The notes beneath the pieces are model-generated. The model was not told the origin of the DNA, did not search any database, and saw nothing but the letters and a program-made list of their open reading frames with translations. The position numbers and the translations under genes are program-made. From Caballeronia arvi (GTDB lineage Bacteria; Pseudomonadota; Gammaproteobacteria; Burkholderiales; Burkholderiaceae): a stretch of 64,000 nt of DNA. Positions 57,123 to 64,000 of this stretch are shown here, piece by piece (positions within the stretch are counted from its first letter, which is position 1; every line of letters begins with the position of its first letter). The stretch is from contig NZ_FCOM02000009.1 of NCBI RefSeq assembly GCF_001544695.2, positions 124,001-188,000 on the forward strand, in the 5' to 3' direction.

Positions 57123-58091
57123 TCAGATCAGCTTGCCGGGAAACTGGCTGTCGGGGTCCTGCATGGCAAGGCGCTGACGATCCATGAAGTCGCGCAGAGT
57201 ATCGATGCCGCGCAACTGCAGAATCGTGTTGCGCACGGCGGCCTCCACCAGCACGGCCAGGTTACGGCCCGCCGCGACCTGAATCGTCACTTTGCTGATC
57301 GGCAGGCCGAGCACGTCGACGGTCTGACTTTCGAGCGGCAGGCGCTGGAATTCGCCATCCGGCCGGCGCACGAGCTGCACGATCAGCTTGAGCTTCATTT
57401 TCCGGCGCACGGCGGTTTCGCCGAAAATCGTCTTGATGTCGAGCAGGCCGAGACCGCGCACTTCGAGCAGGTTTTGCAGCAGCGGCGGGCAGCGGCCTTC
57501 GACGAAGTCGGGGCCGAGGCGCACGAAATCCACTGCGTCATCCGCGACGAGACCGTGACCGCGGCTGATGAGCTCGAGCCCGAGTTCGCTCTTGCCGAGG
57601 CCCGAGTCGCCGGTCAAAAGTACGCCCATGCCGAGGATGTCGATGAACACGCCGTGCAGCGTCGCGCGCGGCGCGAGAATGCGCGACATGTACGCACGCA
57701 GGCTGTCGATGACCGCGGCCGCGGACATGCGCGTCGTGAAGAGCGGCGTGGACGAGCGCGTGCAGCGCAGGACGAGTTCCGGCGGCGCGCCGACTTCGCC
57801 CGCGACGACCAGAAACGGCGGCTCGAGCGCGATCAGCTCCGCCATGTGGCGCGAGCGGTCTTCATCGGACTGGCGTTGGTAGTAGTTGATCTCGGCGTCG
57901 CCGAGCACCTGGATACGGTTCGGGTGAATCAGGTTCAGGTGGCCGACGAGGTCGGCGCTCGATGTCGCGTTTGCGACGGTCTCGCTCGAGAAACCACGTT
58001 CCCAGCCCTCGTGCCCCGTGAGCCAACTGAGCTTCAGGGCGGCGGCGTTGTCGTCGAAAATACTTTGGGCGTTGATGCTGGACGTATCCAT
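57123..58091 (-). CDS. hprK: HPr kinase/phosphorylase
   Basis: The product phosphorylates or dephosphorylates HPr at Ser46, linking PTS activity to carbon status. It is 322 residues. The kinase domain has the Walker A loop [28 protein letters not shown] and the HprK signature [18 protein letters not shown]. The N-terminal domain is less conserved. Ser46 is present in the HPr at 3628. ATG 58091 begins at the conserved [12 protein letters not shown]; earlier in-frame codons are not supported. It follows ptsN after 173 bases. Confidence 0.96.
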   Translation of the reverse strand: MDTSSINAQSIFDDNAAALKLSWLTGHEGWERGFSSETVANATSSADLVGHLNLIHPNRIQVLGDAEINYYQRQSDEDRSRHMAELIALEPPFLVVAGEVGAPPELVLRCTRSSTPLFTTRMSAAAVIDSLRAYMSRILAPRATLHGVFIDILGMGVLLTGDSGLGKSELGLELISRGHGLVADDAVDFVRLGPDFVEGRCPPLLQNLLEVRGLGLLDIKTIFGETAVRRKMKLKLIVQLVRRPDGEFQRLPLESQTVDVLGLPISKVTIQVAAGRNLAVLVEAAVRNTILQLRGIDTLRDFMDRQRLAMQDPDSQFPGKLI

Positions 58092-58264
58092 GAGGCCGGA
58101 ACTCCGTTGGAAGCCGGGAGCAGCCTTCGCGTGCAGACGAAGCGGGTTGCTTCGCTCTTTTCGCATGGCGCTGCGTTTGACCGATTGTGCCCCAGAAGCT
58201 TTACGTAAGCGAGGCGCGCCGCGTGCCGGAGCAGCGGGCGCAAGTCGCTATGTTTTCAGGGCTA

Positions 58265-58720
58265 TCACGGTTGCCATTGCGTGAGCACTTGATAAAGCGC
58301 CTCACGATCTTCTTCCTTGTGCAGACGCTCGCGCGCCTCGCCATCGGAGAGCAATTGTGCGATCTCCGAGAGAATTTCCAGATGCTGTTGCGTCGCCTGT
58401 TCGGGCACGAGCAGGAAGATCAACAGCGAGACCGGCTGGCCGTCGGGCGATTCGAACGCGACCGGTTCGGCAAGGCGCACGAACGCGGCGACCGGTTGCT
58501 TCAGCCCTTTTATGCGGCCGTGCGGAATGGCGACGCCCTCGCCGAGGCCGGTCGAGCCGAGGCGCTCACGAGCGAAGAGATTGTCGGTGACGGTGCTGCG
58601 GGCGATGCCGTTCTGGTTCTCGAAAATCAGGCCCGCTTGCTCGAATACGCGTTTCTTGCTGGTAACGGGCAGTCCGAGAACCACGTTCTCGATGGGAAGA
58701 AATTTGGCTAAACGATTCAT
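58265..58720 (-). CDS. ptsN: PTS EIIA(Ntr) protein PtsN
   Basis: The product is a 151-residue EIIA of the fructose/nitrogen family. The phosphorylated histidine lies in LGEGVAIPHGRIKGLKQPVAAFVRLA, with FLLVPEQATQQHLEILSEIAQLLSD further on. It is the end of the regulatory PTS(Ntr) relay and in other bacteria controls potassium transport and sigma-54-related functions. Its position between hpf and hprK is the usual one. A terminator and a TATAAT lie upstream, so it may have its own promoter. Confidence 0.94.
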   Translation of the reverse strand: MNRLAKFLPIENVVLGLPVTSKKRVFEQAGLIFENQNGIARSTVTDNLFARERLGSTGLGEGVAIPHGRIKGLKQPVAAFVRLAEPVAFESPDGQPVSLLIFLLVPEQATQQHLEILSEIAQLLSDGEARERLHKEEDREALYQVLTQWQP

Positions 58721-58857
58721 GTTGGCAGGCAGATGCGTGGCCTGATAGCTCCTCATCGTGGCCGCTGTCTGAAAGCGCTCACGGCGATGGTGAAACGAAA
58801 GTGCGCTGGCGGCGTTTTTCCTGCAGCGTGCGTGTCATAACCGAAATTAACCGGACC

Positions 58858-58863
58858 ATTATA
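58858..58863 (-). promoter_or_regulatory. Candidate -10 element for ptsN-hprK-rapZ
   Basis: A perfect TATAAT reads on the minus strand about 140 bases before the ptsN ATG and downstream of the hpf terminator. No good -35 is seen 16-18 bases upstream, so support is weak. Confidence 0.4.
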
Positions 58864-58973
58864 GAACAGGGCACAGTCCGATGGTGCGCCGCGCCATTGC
58901 ACCATTCCCGATCAAATGTGCAGGACAAAGCCCTGAAAATCAATGGCTTGTACCTCTCTACGGCCAAAATCCA

Positions 58974-59002
58974 ACAAAAAAGCCGCCAGTCGGGGCGGCT
59001 TC
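58974..59002 (-). terminator. Rho-independent terminator after hpf
   Basis: The stem AAGCCGCC / GGCGGCTT has an AGTCGG loop. On the minus strand it is followed by TTTTTTG. It separates hpf from ptsN. Confidence 0.88.
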
Positions 59003-59130
59003 GGTTGGGCGCATGCTCGTGTCGACCGTTTTCGGATAGTCGAGGTTTTCCTCGAATCATGCCCGCCGTCCGTGGCGGCGGGGCTTCCCTGTCATCCGTC
59101 GGTCAGGCCGTGAGCACGCGAGTCGAACGC

Positions 59131-59490
59131 TCAGGGCGACGGCGCTTCCACTTCGTGCGGTTCGCCGCGGTACTTGACCGATTCGTGAGCGTGGCCCTGA
59201 ATCTTGTCCTTGTGCTTGATGACTTGCCGGTCCAGCTTGTCGACCATCAGATCGATCGCCGCGTACATATCAGCGTCACAACTCTCGATAAAAATGTCCT
59301 TGCCCTTGAGATGCAGGTTGATTTCCGCCTTCTGCCTCTTTTCCTTTTCCCTATGATTGTCGACCGAGAGGACAACGTTGCCGTCGATAACTTGATCGAA
59401 GTGACGGAGCACCCTGTCCAGCTTCGTGATCACATACTCGCGCAACGCAGGCGTCAATTCGAGGTGGTGTCCGCTGATCTTCAGATTCAT
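59131..59490 (-). CDS. hpf: Ribosome hibernation-promoting factor
   Basis: The product is a 119-residue ribosome-associated inhibitor (RaiA/HPF family): [35 protein letters not shown], then [34 protein letters not shown]. Such factors bind the 30S A/P sites and promote 70S or 100S storage in stationary phase. It is short-form, without the long C-terminal dimer domain. It lies between rpoN and ptsN, the classic rpoN-cluster position. ATG 59490 is chosen at the conserved MNLKISG. Confidence 0.95.
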   Translation of the reverse strand: MNLKISGHHLELTPALREYVITKLDRVLRHFDQVIDGNVVLSVDNHREKEKRQKAEINLHLKGKDIFIESCDADMYAAIDLMVDKLDRQVIKHKDKIQGHAHESVKYRGEPHEVEAPSP

Positions 59491-59674
59491 AGTTGCTCTC
59501 CAAGCTAGTGGCCGTGAGATCACGTCGGCTCGTCCGATACCGGTCGGCTGTGCTTCCCGTCAGCGCGTCATGCCGGCGCGACTGAAAAACGGGATGCATC
59601 GGCCGGCACGTCCGCGCTTTCGCAATGCGGCCGGTAAACGCCCACCGCAACACGCGATGGACTACAGAGACGGG

Positions 59675-61192
59675 TCATAGAGACTTGCGCAGATTCACTG
59701 CCGGGATCTTGAGGGCTTCGCGGTACTTGGCGACGGTGCGCCGCGCGACCACGAATCCTTGTTCCGCCAGCAGTTCGGCGATGCGGCTGTCTGAAAGAGG
59801 AGTTTTGGTGTCTTCCGCTCCTATCAGTTGCTTGATGAGTGCGCGAATCGCCGTGGACGATGCCGCGCCTCCTGTGTCGGTCGAAACGTGCGATCCAAAG
59901 AAGTACTTAAATTCAAGCGTCCCGAATGGGGTGAGCATGTACTTGCCTGTGGTCACACGTGAAACCGTCGACTCGTGTAATCCCAGCGTATCAGCAATCT
60001 CCCGCAAAACCAAGGGCCGCATGGCGATTTCGCCATGTGCAAAGAAGTTCTTTTGACGCTCCACAATCGCTTGTGCGACGCGCAGAATCGTCTCAAACCT
60101 CTGCTGAATATTCTTGATGAGCCAGCGCGCTTCCTGAAGCTGCTGACGCAGTGACCCGCTGCCCGGATCGCCGCGATTGTTGCGCAGAATGTTCGCGTAC
60201 AAATGATTAATGCGCAGCTTCGGCACGATCTCGGGATTGAGTTCGGCGGTCCATCCGCTCGCGGACTTTCTCACGAGAATGTCCGGCACCACGTAATCCG
60301 CTTCGCTTTTGCCGTACGCCGCGCCCGGAAACGGCTCCAGCGACTTGATCAGCAGATGCGCGTCCCGAAGGGCGTCGTCGCCGGCTTTCAACTGTTTGCG
60401 CAAACGCGTGAAGTCGCGCGCCGCGAGCAGTTCCAGATGATTCGTGACGATTTCGAGCGCGAGCGTGCGCGTGGGGGAGCCGTCGAGCCGCAGCAACTGC
60501 AGCTTCAGGCATTCCGATGCCGACCGTCCGCCGACGCCGGGCGGATCGAAGCTCTGGAGCAACGCGAGTGCCGCGCTCAGTTCGTCGATCTCGACTTCAA
60601 GCTCTTCCGGCAGATCGGTTTGAACTTCATCGAGCGATGAAGTCAGATACCCGTCCTCGTCCAGCGATTCGATCAGGAAAATGACGAGCGCGCGGTCCCG
60701 CTGATTCGCCGCGGTCATGCGCAACTGAGCGGTCAGATGGTCGCGCAGCGTCGTGGTCGATTCGTGGATCTGCAGCGGCGGGAGATCGTCGTCGTCGGAG
60801 GCGTTGTTCGCGCGGCCGTAGTCTTCGAGATTCCATGAACTGGAATCCTGGCTGTTGTCCGAACCCAAGCCGTTGTATTCGTCGACGCCCTGCGGCTCGC
60901 TGTTTTCCGAACGTTCGGAACTCGACGACGACGATGACGAGCCATTGTTCATCATCGGCTCGGAGGGCGCGCTCGGCGCTCCCGGCTGTGCAATCAGCGA
61001 GCCGTCCGCGGCGACGCGCAGCGGGCTCGCGATCCAGTCGTCGTCGTTCTCGAGGAGCGGATTCTGGGCGACCGCCATCGCGACTTCCTGCTGCAGTTCG
61101 AGCGTAGACAACTGCAGCAGCCGGATCGACTGCTGCAGTTGCGGGGTCAGCGCAAGATGCTGCGAGAGGCGGAGTTGGAGGCTGGCTTTCAT
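59675..61192 (-). CDS. rpoN: RNA polymerase sigma-54 factor
   Basis: The product is 505 residues. The glutamine-rich activator-binding region I ([36 protein letters not shown]) is followed by an acidic, serine-rich region II. The core-binding domain and HTH follow ([30 protein letters not shown]). The RpoN box [10 protein letters not shown] lies near the C-terminus and reads the -24 element. It is downstream of lptB, with a terminator between, and upstream of hpf. Confidence 0.98.
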   Translation of the reverse strand: MKASLQLRLSQHLALTPQLQQSIRLLQLSTLELQQEVAMAVAQNPLLENDDDWIASPLRVAADGSLIAQPGAPSAPSEPMMNNGSSSSSSSSERSENSEPQGVDEYNGLGSDNSQDSSSWNLEDYGRANNASDDDDLPPLQIHESTTTLRDHLTAQLRMTAANQRDRALVIFLIESLDEDGYLTSSLDEVQTDLPEELEVEIDELSAALALLQSFDPPGVGGRSASECLKLQLLRLDGSPTRTLALEIVTNHLELLAARDFTRLRKQLKAGDDALRDAHLLIKSLEPFPGAAYGKSEADYVVPDILVRKSASGWTAELNPEIVPKLRINHLYANILRNNRGDPGSGSLRQQLQEARWLIKNIQQRFETILRVAQAIVERQKNFFAHGEIAMRPLVLREIADTLGLHESTVSRVTTGKYMLTPFGTLEFKYFFGSHVSTDTGGAASSTAIRALIKQLIGAEDTKTPLSDSRIAELLAEQGFVVARRTVAKYREALKIPAVNLRKSL

Positions 61193-61251
61193 GGCAAAGT
61201 TTTAATCATTGTAGAGAGTTTGCCACGCGCGCGAAACCTCGCGGGGATTCC

Positions 61252-61282
61252 AAAAAAGCCGTGCCGCCCGGGAAGGCGGCAC
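61252..61282 (-). terminator. Rho-independent terminator between lptB and rpoN
   Basis: The perfect stem GTGCCGCC / GGCGGCAC has a CGGGAA loop. On the minus strand it is followed by GGCTTTTTTGG. Confidence 0.87.
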
Positions 61283-61341
61283 GCAAGTTTTGCTGGTTCG
61301 GACTGGTGCGGCGCACTATGCGCGCCACACCACGAGCGCGG

Positions 61342-62124
61342 TCACATCCGGAAATGCTCGCCGAGATAGACGCGCCGCACGCTCTCGTTCTCGATGATCT
61401 CGCCCGGCGCGCCGGCCGCGAGCACGGAGCCGTCGCTGATGATGTACGCATGATCGCAGATGCCGAGCGTCTCGCGCACGTTATGGTCGGTGATCAAGAC
61501 GCCGATGTTGCGCTGCTTCAGAAACTTCACGATCTTCTGAATTTCCAGCACGGCGATTGGGTCGACGCCCGCGAACGGCTCGTCGAGCAGGATGAAGCTA
61601 GGGTTGGTCGCAAGCGCGCGCGCGATTTCCACACGACGGCGCTCGCCGCCCGACAGCGACAACGCCGGATTCTCGCGCAAATGCGCGATCTGCAATTCGT
61701 CGAGCAAGGCTTCTGCGCGCTGGGTTATGGCGTCTTTAGACAGGCGTTTTCCCGAGGCGTCCGTCTGCAGTTCCAGCACCGCGCGGATATTTTGCTCGAC
61801 AGTGAGCTTGCGGAACACCGACGCTTCCTGCGGCAGATACGACAAACCGAGATGCGCGCGCTGATGAATCGGCAGAAGGCTGATCGATTTGCCGTCGAGA
61901 TCGATCTCGCCGGCATCGAGCGGCACGAGGCCGACGATCATATAGAACGACGTGGTTTTGCCCGCGCCGTTGGGCCCGAGCAGTCCGACCACTTCGCCGC
62001 TCTTCACGTCGAGCGACACGTCTTTCACCACGGTGCGCGACCCGTAACGCTTCTTCAGATTGCGGACGACGAGCGAACTCGATTCGCCTTCCGGCTTGCG
62101 GTGGGGCATGGCGGGCGAATTCAC
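61342..62124 (-). CDS. lptB: LPS export ABC transporter ATP-binding protein LptB
   Basis: The product powers extraction of lipopolysaccharide by LptFG. It is 260 residues: Walker [19 protein letters not shown]-loop [11 protein letters not shown] signature [15 protein letters not shown], Walker [14 protein letters not shown] and the switch histidine in [13 protein letters not shown] 62124 overlaps the lptA stop (GTGA); ATG 62109 five codons later is the alternative. It follows lptC and lptA in the same transcript. Confidence 0.96.
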   Translation of the reverse strand: MNSPAMPHRKPEGESSSLVVRNLKKRYGSRTVVKDVSLDVKSGEVVGLLGPNGAGKTTSFYMIVGLVPLDAGEIDLDGKSISLLPIHQRAHLGLSYLPQEASVFRKLTVEQNIRAVLELQTDASGKRLSKDAITQRAEALLDELQIAHLRENPALSLSGGERRRVEIARALATNPSFILLDEPFAGVDPIAVLEIQKIVKFLKQRNIGVLITDHNVRETLGICDHAYIISDGSVLAAGAPGEIIENESVRRVYLGEHFRM

Positions 62125-62807
62125 TGCTGCGGCTGTCCTTGAATGGTGTTCGACGGAGAAAGCGTGGCGGGTGATCCGTTCAGCGGCGCGGCGCCGCCCG
62201 AACGCGGTGCGAGCATAGCGCGCACCCGGCCGCCCGGATTGCCGGGACCGACCTGGTCCTTGCCCGCGGTCGCCGTGTAGAAATCCTTCTGGCCGTCGTA
62301 GGTGATCACGCTGCCGTGCACTTCGTCCTGCACCTTCGTCTGGCCTTGCAGGCGGCGCACGACGGCGCGCGTCGTGAGCTTGGTGAAGTCATTCTTGCCG
62401 TCGTAGTCGATGCGCACGGCGTTGCCGTCGATGTACTCGTCCACGCCGTCACGCTTCTGGCGGAAGTACGAGAGATTGTTGCCGGTCGACGTGCCCGTCG
62501 CGTACTGATAGCCCTGCGGATCCTGCGTGACTTCCACGCGATCCGCCTTGATGATGATCGTGCCCTTGGTCGCGACGACGTGACCAGTGAAGATGTTCTT
62601 CTGGTTGAGGTCGTCGTAGGACATGTTGTCCGCTTCGATGTTGAGCGGCTTGTCGCGGTCGGCCTTCTCGGCGTGCGCGGGCAGCGTAACGAACGCGGCG
62701 GCGATGGCCAGGGCGGCAGCGAGCCCGGCCCGCGCGGCGTGCGTGGCGCGGCGCGCGGGCGTTGCGCGCGCATGGCCGCCATCGGGACGAGGGAACCTTT
62801 CGTTCAT
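62121..62807 (-). CDS. lptA: LPS transport periplasmic protein LptA
   Basis: The product is the periplasmic bridge protein for lipopolysaccharide, 228 residues. A long arginine-rich signal sequence (about 45 residues, ending near [11 protein letters not shown]) is followed by the OstA beta-jellyroll: [41 protein letters not shown] disordered proline/serine tail ends the protein. It lies 30 bases after lptC and overlaps lptB. Confidence 0.95.
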   Translation of the reverse strand: MNERFPRPDGGHARATPARRATHAARAGLAAALAIAAAFVTLPAHAEKADRDKPLNIEADNMSYDDLNQKNIFTGHVVATKGTIIIKADRVEVTQDPQGYQYATGTSTGNNLSYFRQKRDGVDEYIDGNAVRIDYDGKNDFTKLTTRAVVRRLQGQTKVQDEVHGSVITYDGQKDFYTATAGKDQVGPGNPGGRVRAMLAPRSGGAAPLNGSPATLSPSNTIQGQPQQ

Positions 62808-62837
62808 GCAGTCAAAATTCGGATGGGAGTGCCGGGA

Positions 62838-63440
62838 TTATTTGGACGAGCCGCCGTTGATATCCGTGGCGGCGATCGCGCCGCGCACGTTACCGAATAG
62901 CTTCATTACCCGGGTCACGTTGTTGTAGTTCATGCCAGCGGCCGTCATCACGGACGGGCCGCGCTGAAGTCTAACCGGTTTTTCCGTTTCGATGACATCG
63001 TCGTTCACCAGCACGCGAAAATGCTGGGAATCTGCCTGCATCTGCGGATCGCCGTAACCGGCCGCGCGCAGGATGCGTGCGTCGTCATAGAGATCGACGA
63101 TCGAGACGTCGCCGTTGACCGTGCCGCGCAGCGCCGTCGCCGTGACGGTCGGCTTTTGCGGCTGGAACATGCGGAGCGCGGGCAGCGTCAGGTCGCTGAT
63201 TTCATCGTCTTCGTAATGCACCATCGACTTCGCCGTCAGACGATATTGCGTCGTGCCGGTGGCGTCGAGCTCCGACACGGAAAAGTTGTTCGCGAAGTAA
63301 TCGGGCGTGTGGCGCTTTTCGGCCGCCGGCGCCTGCTGGGCCGGCGGCAGCGTGGCCTGCAAGAGCCAGTAGGTGATGCCCGCAAGCGCCGCCATCGCGA
63401 GGAGCGGCAGCAGCGAGGCGAGGCGGCCTGGACGGTGCAT
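62838..63440 (-). CDS. lptC: LPS export protein LptC
   Basis: The product is 200 residues. One N-terminal membrane helix (LASLLPLLAMAALAGITYWLLQ) anchors a periplasmic beta-jellyroll with PDYFANNFSVSELDATGTTQYRLTAKSMVHYEDDEISDL. LptC passes lipopolysaccharide from LptBFG to LptA. It begins 4 bases after the kdsC stop, within the kdsC-lptC-lptA-lptB run. Confidence 0.94.
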   Translation of the reverse strand: MHRPGRLASLLPLLAMAALAGITYWLLQATLPPAQQAPAAEKRHTPDYFANNFSVSELDATGTTQYRLTAKSMVHYEDDEISDLTLPALRMFQPQKPTVTATALRGTVNGDVSIVDLYDDARILRAAGYGDPQMQADSQHFRVLVNDDVIETEKPVRLQRGPSVMTAAGMNYNNVTRVMKLFGNVRGAIAATDINGGSSK

Positions 63441-63444
63441 GCGC

Positions 63445-63984
63445 TCAGCCTCCGAGCGCTGCGGCGAGCAGCGCGTCGTAGCGATGCTGCGCGCGCAGGA
63501 TCGCGTCGCACACTTCGCGCACCGCGCCGTGGCCGCCGCGCGCTTCCGCGACCCAGTGCACGCGCTGGATCACTTCGGGATGCGCGTTCGCGGGCGCGGC
63601 CGCGAAGCCGCAGCGGCGCATCACCGCGAGGTCGGGCCAGTCGTCGCCCATGTAGCCGCATTCGTCGGCGGCGATGCCGGTGGCTTGCAGCAGTTCGGCG
63701 AGCGCGACGGTTTTATTCTCGACGCCCTGATAAAGATGCGTGATGCCGAGTTCGCGCGCCCGTGCCGCGACGATGCCGGATTGCCGCCCCGTGATGATCG
63801 CCGTCTGCACGCCGACCGACTGCAGCATTTTCACGCCGTGGCCGTCGAGCGAATTGAACGACTTCATCGAGTCGCCCTCAACGCTGAAGTACAGGCTGCC
63901 GTCGGTGAAAACGCCGTCGACGTCGAACGCCATCAGCTTGAGCCGGCTCGCGCGTTCGGCGGCGGTGGGAGGCTTTTGGGCCAT
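63445..63984 (-). CDS. kdsC: 3-deoxy-D-manno-octulosonate 8-phosphate phosphatase
   Basis: The product is a 179-residue HAD-superfamily phosphatase that makes Kdo for the LPS core. Motifs are LMAFDVDGVFTDGSLYFS (nucleophile Asp), TAIITGRQSGIVAARARELG, and YMGDDWPDLAVMRRCGFAAAP. Its ATG overlaps a TGA that would end an upstream gene (TGATG). By the usual kdsD-kdsC order that gene is probably kdsD. It is the first complete gene of the LPS-transport run. Confidence 0.95.
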   Translation of the reverse strand: MAQKPPTAAERASRLKLMAFDVDGVFTDGSLYFSVEGDSMKSFNSLDGHGVKMLQSVGVQTAIITGRQSGIVAARARELGITHLYQGVENKTVALAELLQATGIAADECGYMGDDWPDLAVMRRCGFAAAPANAHPEVIQRVHWVAEARGGHGAVREVCDAILRAQHRYDALLAAALGG

Positions 63985-64000
63985 CAGATTACCTTCTTGG
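63984..64000 (-). CDS. Last codons of an upstream gene, probably kdsD (partial)
   Basis: Only the final residues Lys-Lys-Val-Ile and a TGA that overlaps the kdsC ATG are in the window. The identity as arabinose-5-phosphate isomerase kdsD is inferred from the conserved kdsD-kdsC-lptC order, not from this sequence. Confidence 0.3.

Larger units (their letters stand above)
58721..59130. other. Intergenic region between hpf and ptsN
   Basis: This 410-base gap holds the hpf terminator (58974-59002) and a minus-strand TATAAT at 58863-58858 that could drive ptsN; the -35 match is poor. I see no open frame with a ribosome site. Confidence 0.6.

Overview
The window looks like an ordinary, gene-dense stretch of the main chromosome of a Burkholderiaceae betaproteobacterium, probably Paraburkholderia, Caballeronia or Burkholderia. 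This rests on the high GC content, on gene orders such as rpoN-hpf-ptsN-hprK-rapZ and ispE-tRNA(Gln)-prs-rplY-pth, and on a caa3-like cytochrome oxidase locus with split assembly factors. I count about 70 protein genes and one tRNA. I see no insertion sequence, prophage, CRISPR array or rRNA. All product names come from reading the translations and recognising family motifs; nothing was searched against a database.

Layout. 1-2834: end of an ammonium transporter, then the glutathione pathway genes gshA and gshB. 3099-5869: general PTS (mannose-type EIIA, HPr, enzyme I). 5881-9310 (minus): moeB, a carboxyl-terminal protease and gpmA. 9494-12316: rhodanese, grxC, secB, gpsA and a macro-domain gene. 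12289-14697: trmL, comF and a BioC-like methyltransferase. 14930-25294: cytochrome c oxidase and heme A assembly locus (DUF2244, ctaC with an OmpA tail, ctaD, small assembly protein, ctaG, DUF2970, ctaE, SURF1, a redoxin-like protein, ctaA, ctaB, sco). 25333-27628: YciI, an orphan MetQ and a MarR-GNAT fusion. 27949-35440: N-acetylglucosamine operon (GntR regulator, nagA, SIS-type deaminase, EIIA-HPr-EI fusion, nagE). 35571-37863: rpoH under a CIRCE element, pagL and an NTF2-like gene. 37879-40957 (minus): ybiB, then leuA behind a leucine-rich leader peptide. 41298-43251: FAH-family hydrolase, maiA and lysE/argO. 43285-46374: ftsY, rsmD, coaD and a ferredoxin. 46371-53497 (minus): TPR protein, lolB, ispE, tRNA-Gln, prs, rplY, pth, hisC. 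53583-55481: mutM and mutY. 55478-64000 (minus): kdsC, lptC, lptA, lptB, rpoN, hpf, ptsN, hprK, rapZ and a LON-domain protein.

The window carries most of a phosphotransferase network: soluble EI, HPr and EIIA(Man); HPr kinase HprK; the nitrogen-branch EIIA PtsN; and a dedicated GlcNAc PTS with its own EI/HPr fusion.

The strongest candidates for something new are regulatory. Upstream of leuA a 25-codon reading frame holds four rare CTA leucine codons. It overlaps a set of mutually exclusive hairpins. A good promoter would start transcription almost exactly at its ATG, so it looks like a leaderless leader peptide for leucine attenuation. A textbook CIRCE element sits in front of rpoH, which would place sigma-32 under HrcA. 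NagE carries an extra EIIB domain that has lost its phosphorylatable cysteine. I did not find a convincing new defence or mobile system.
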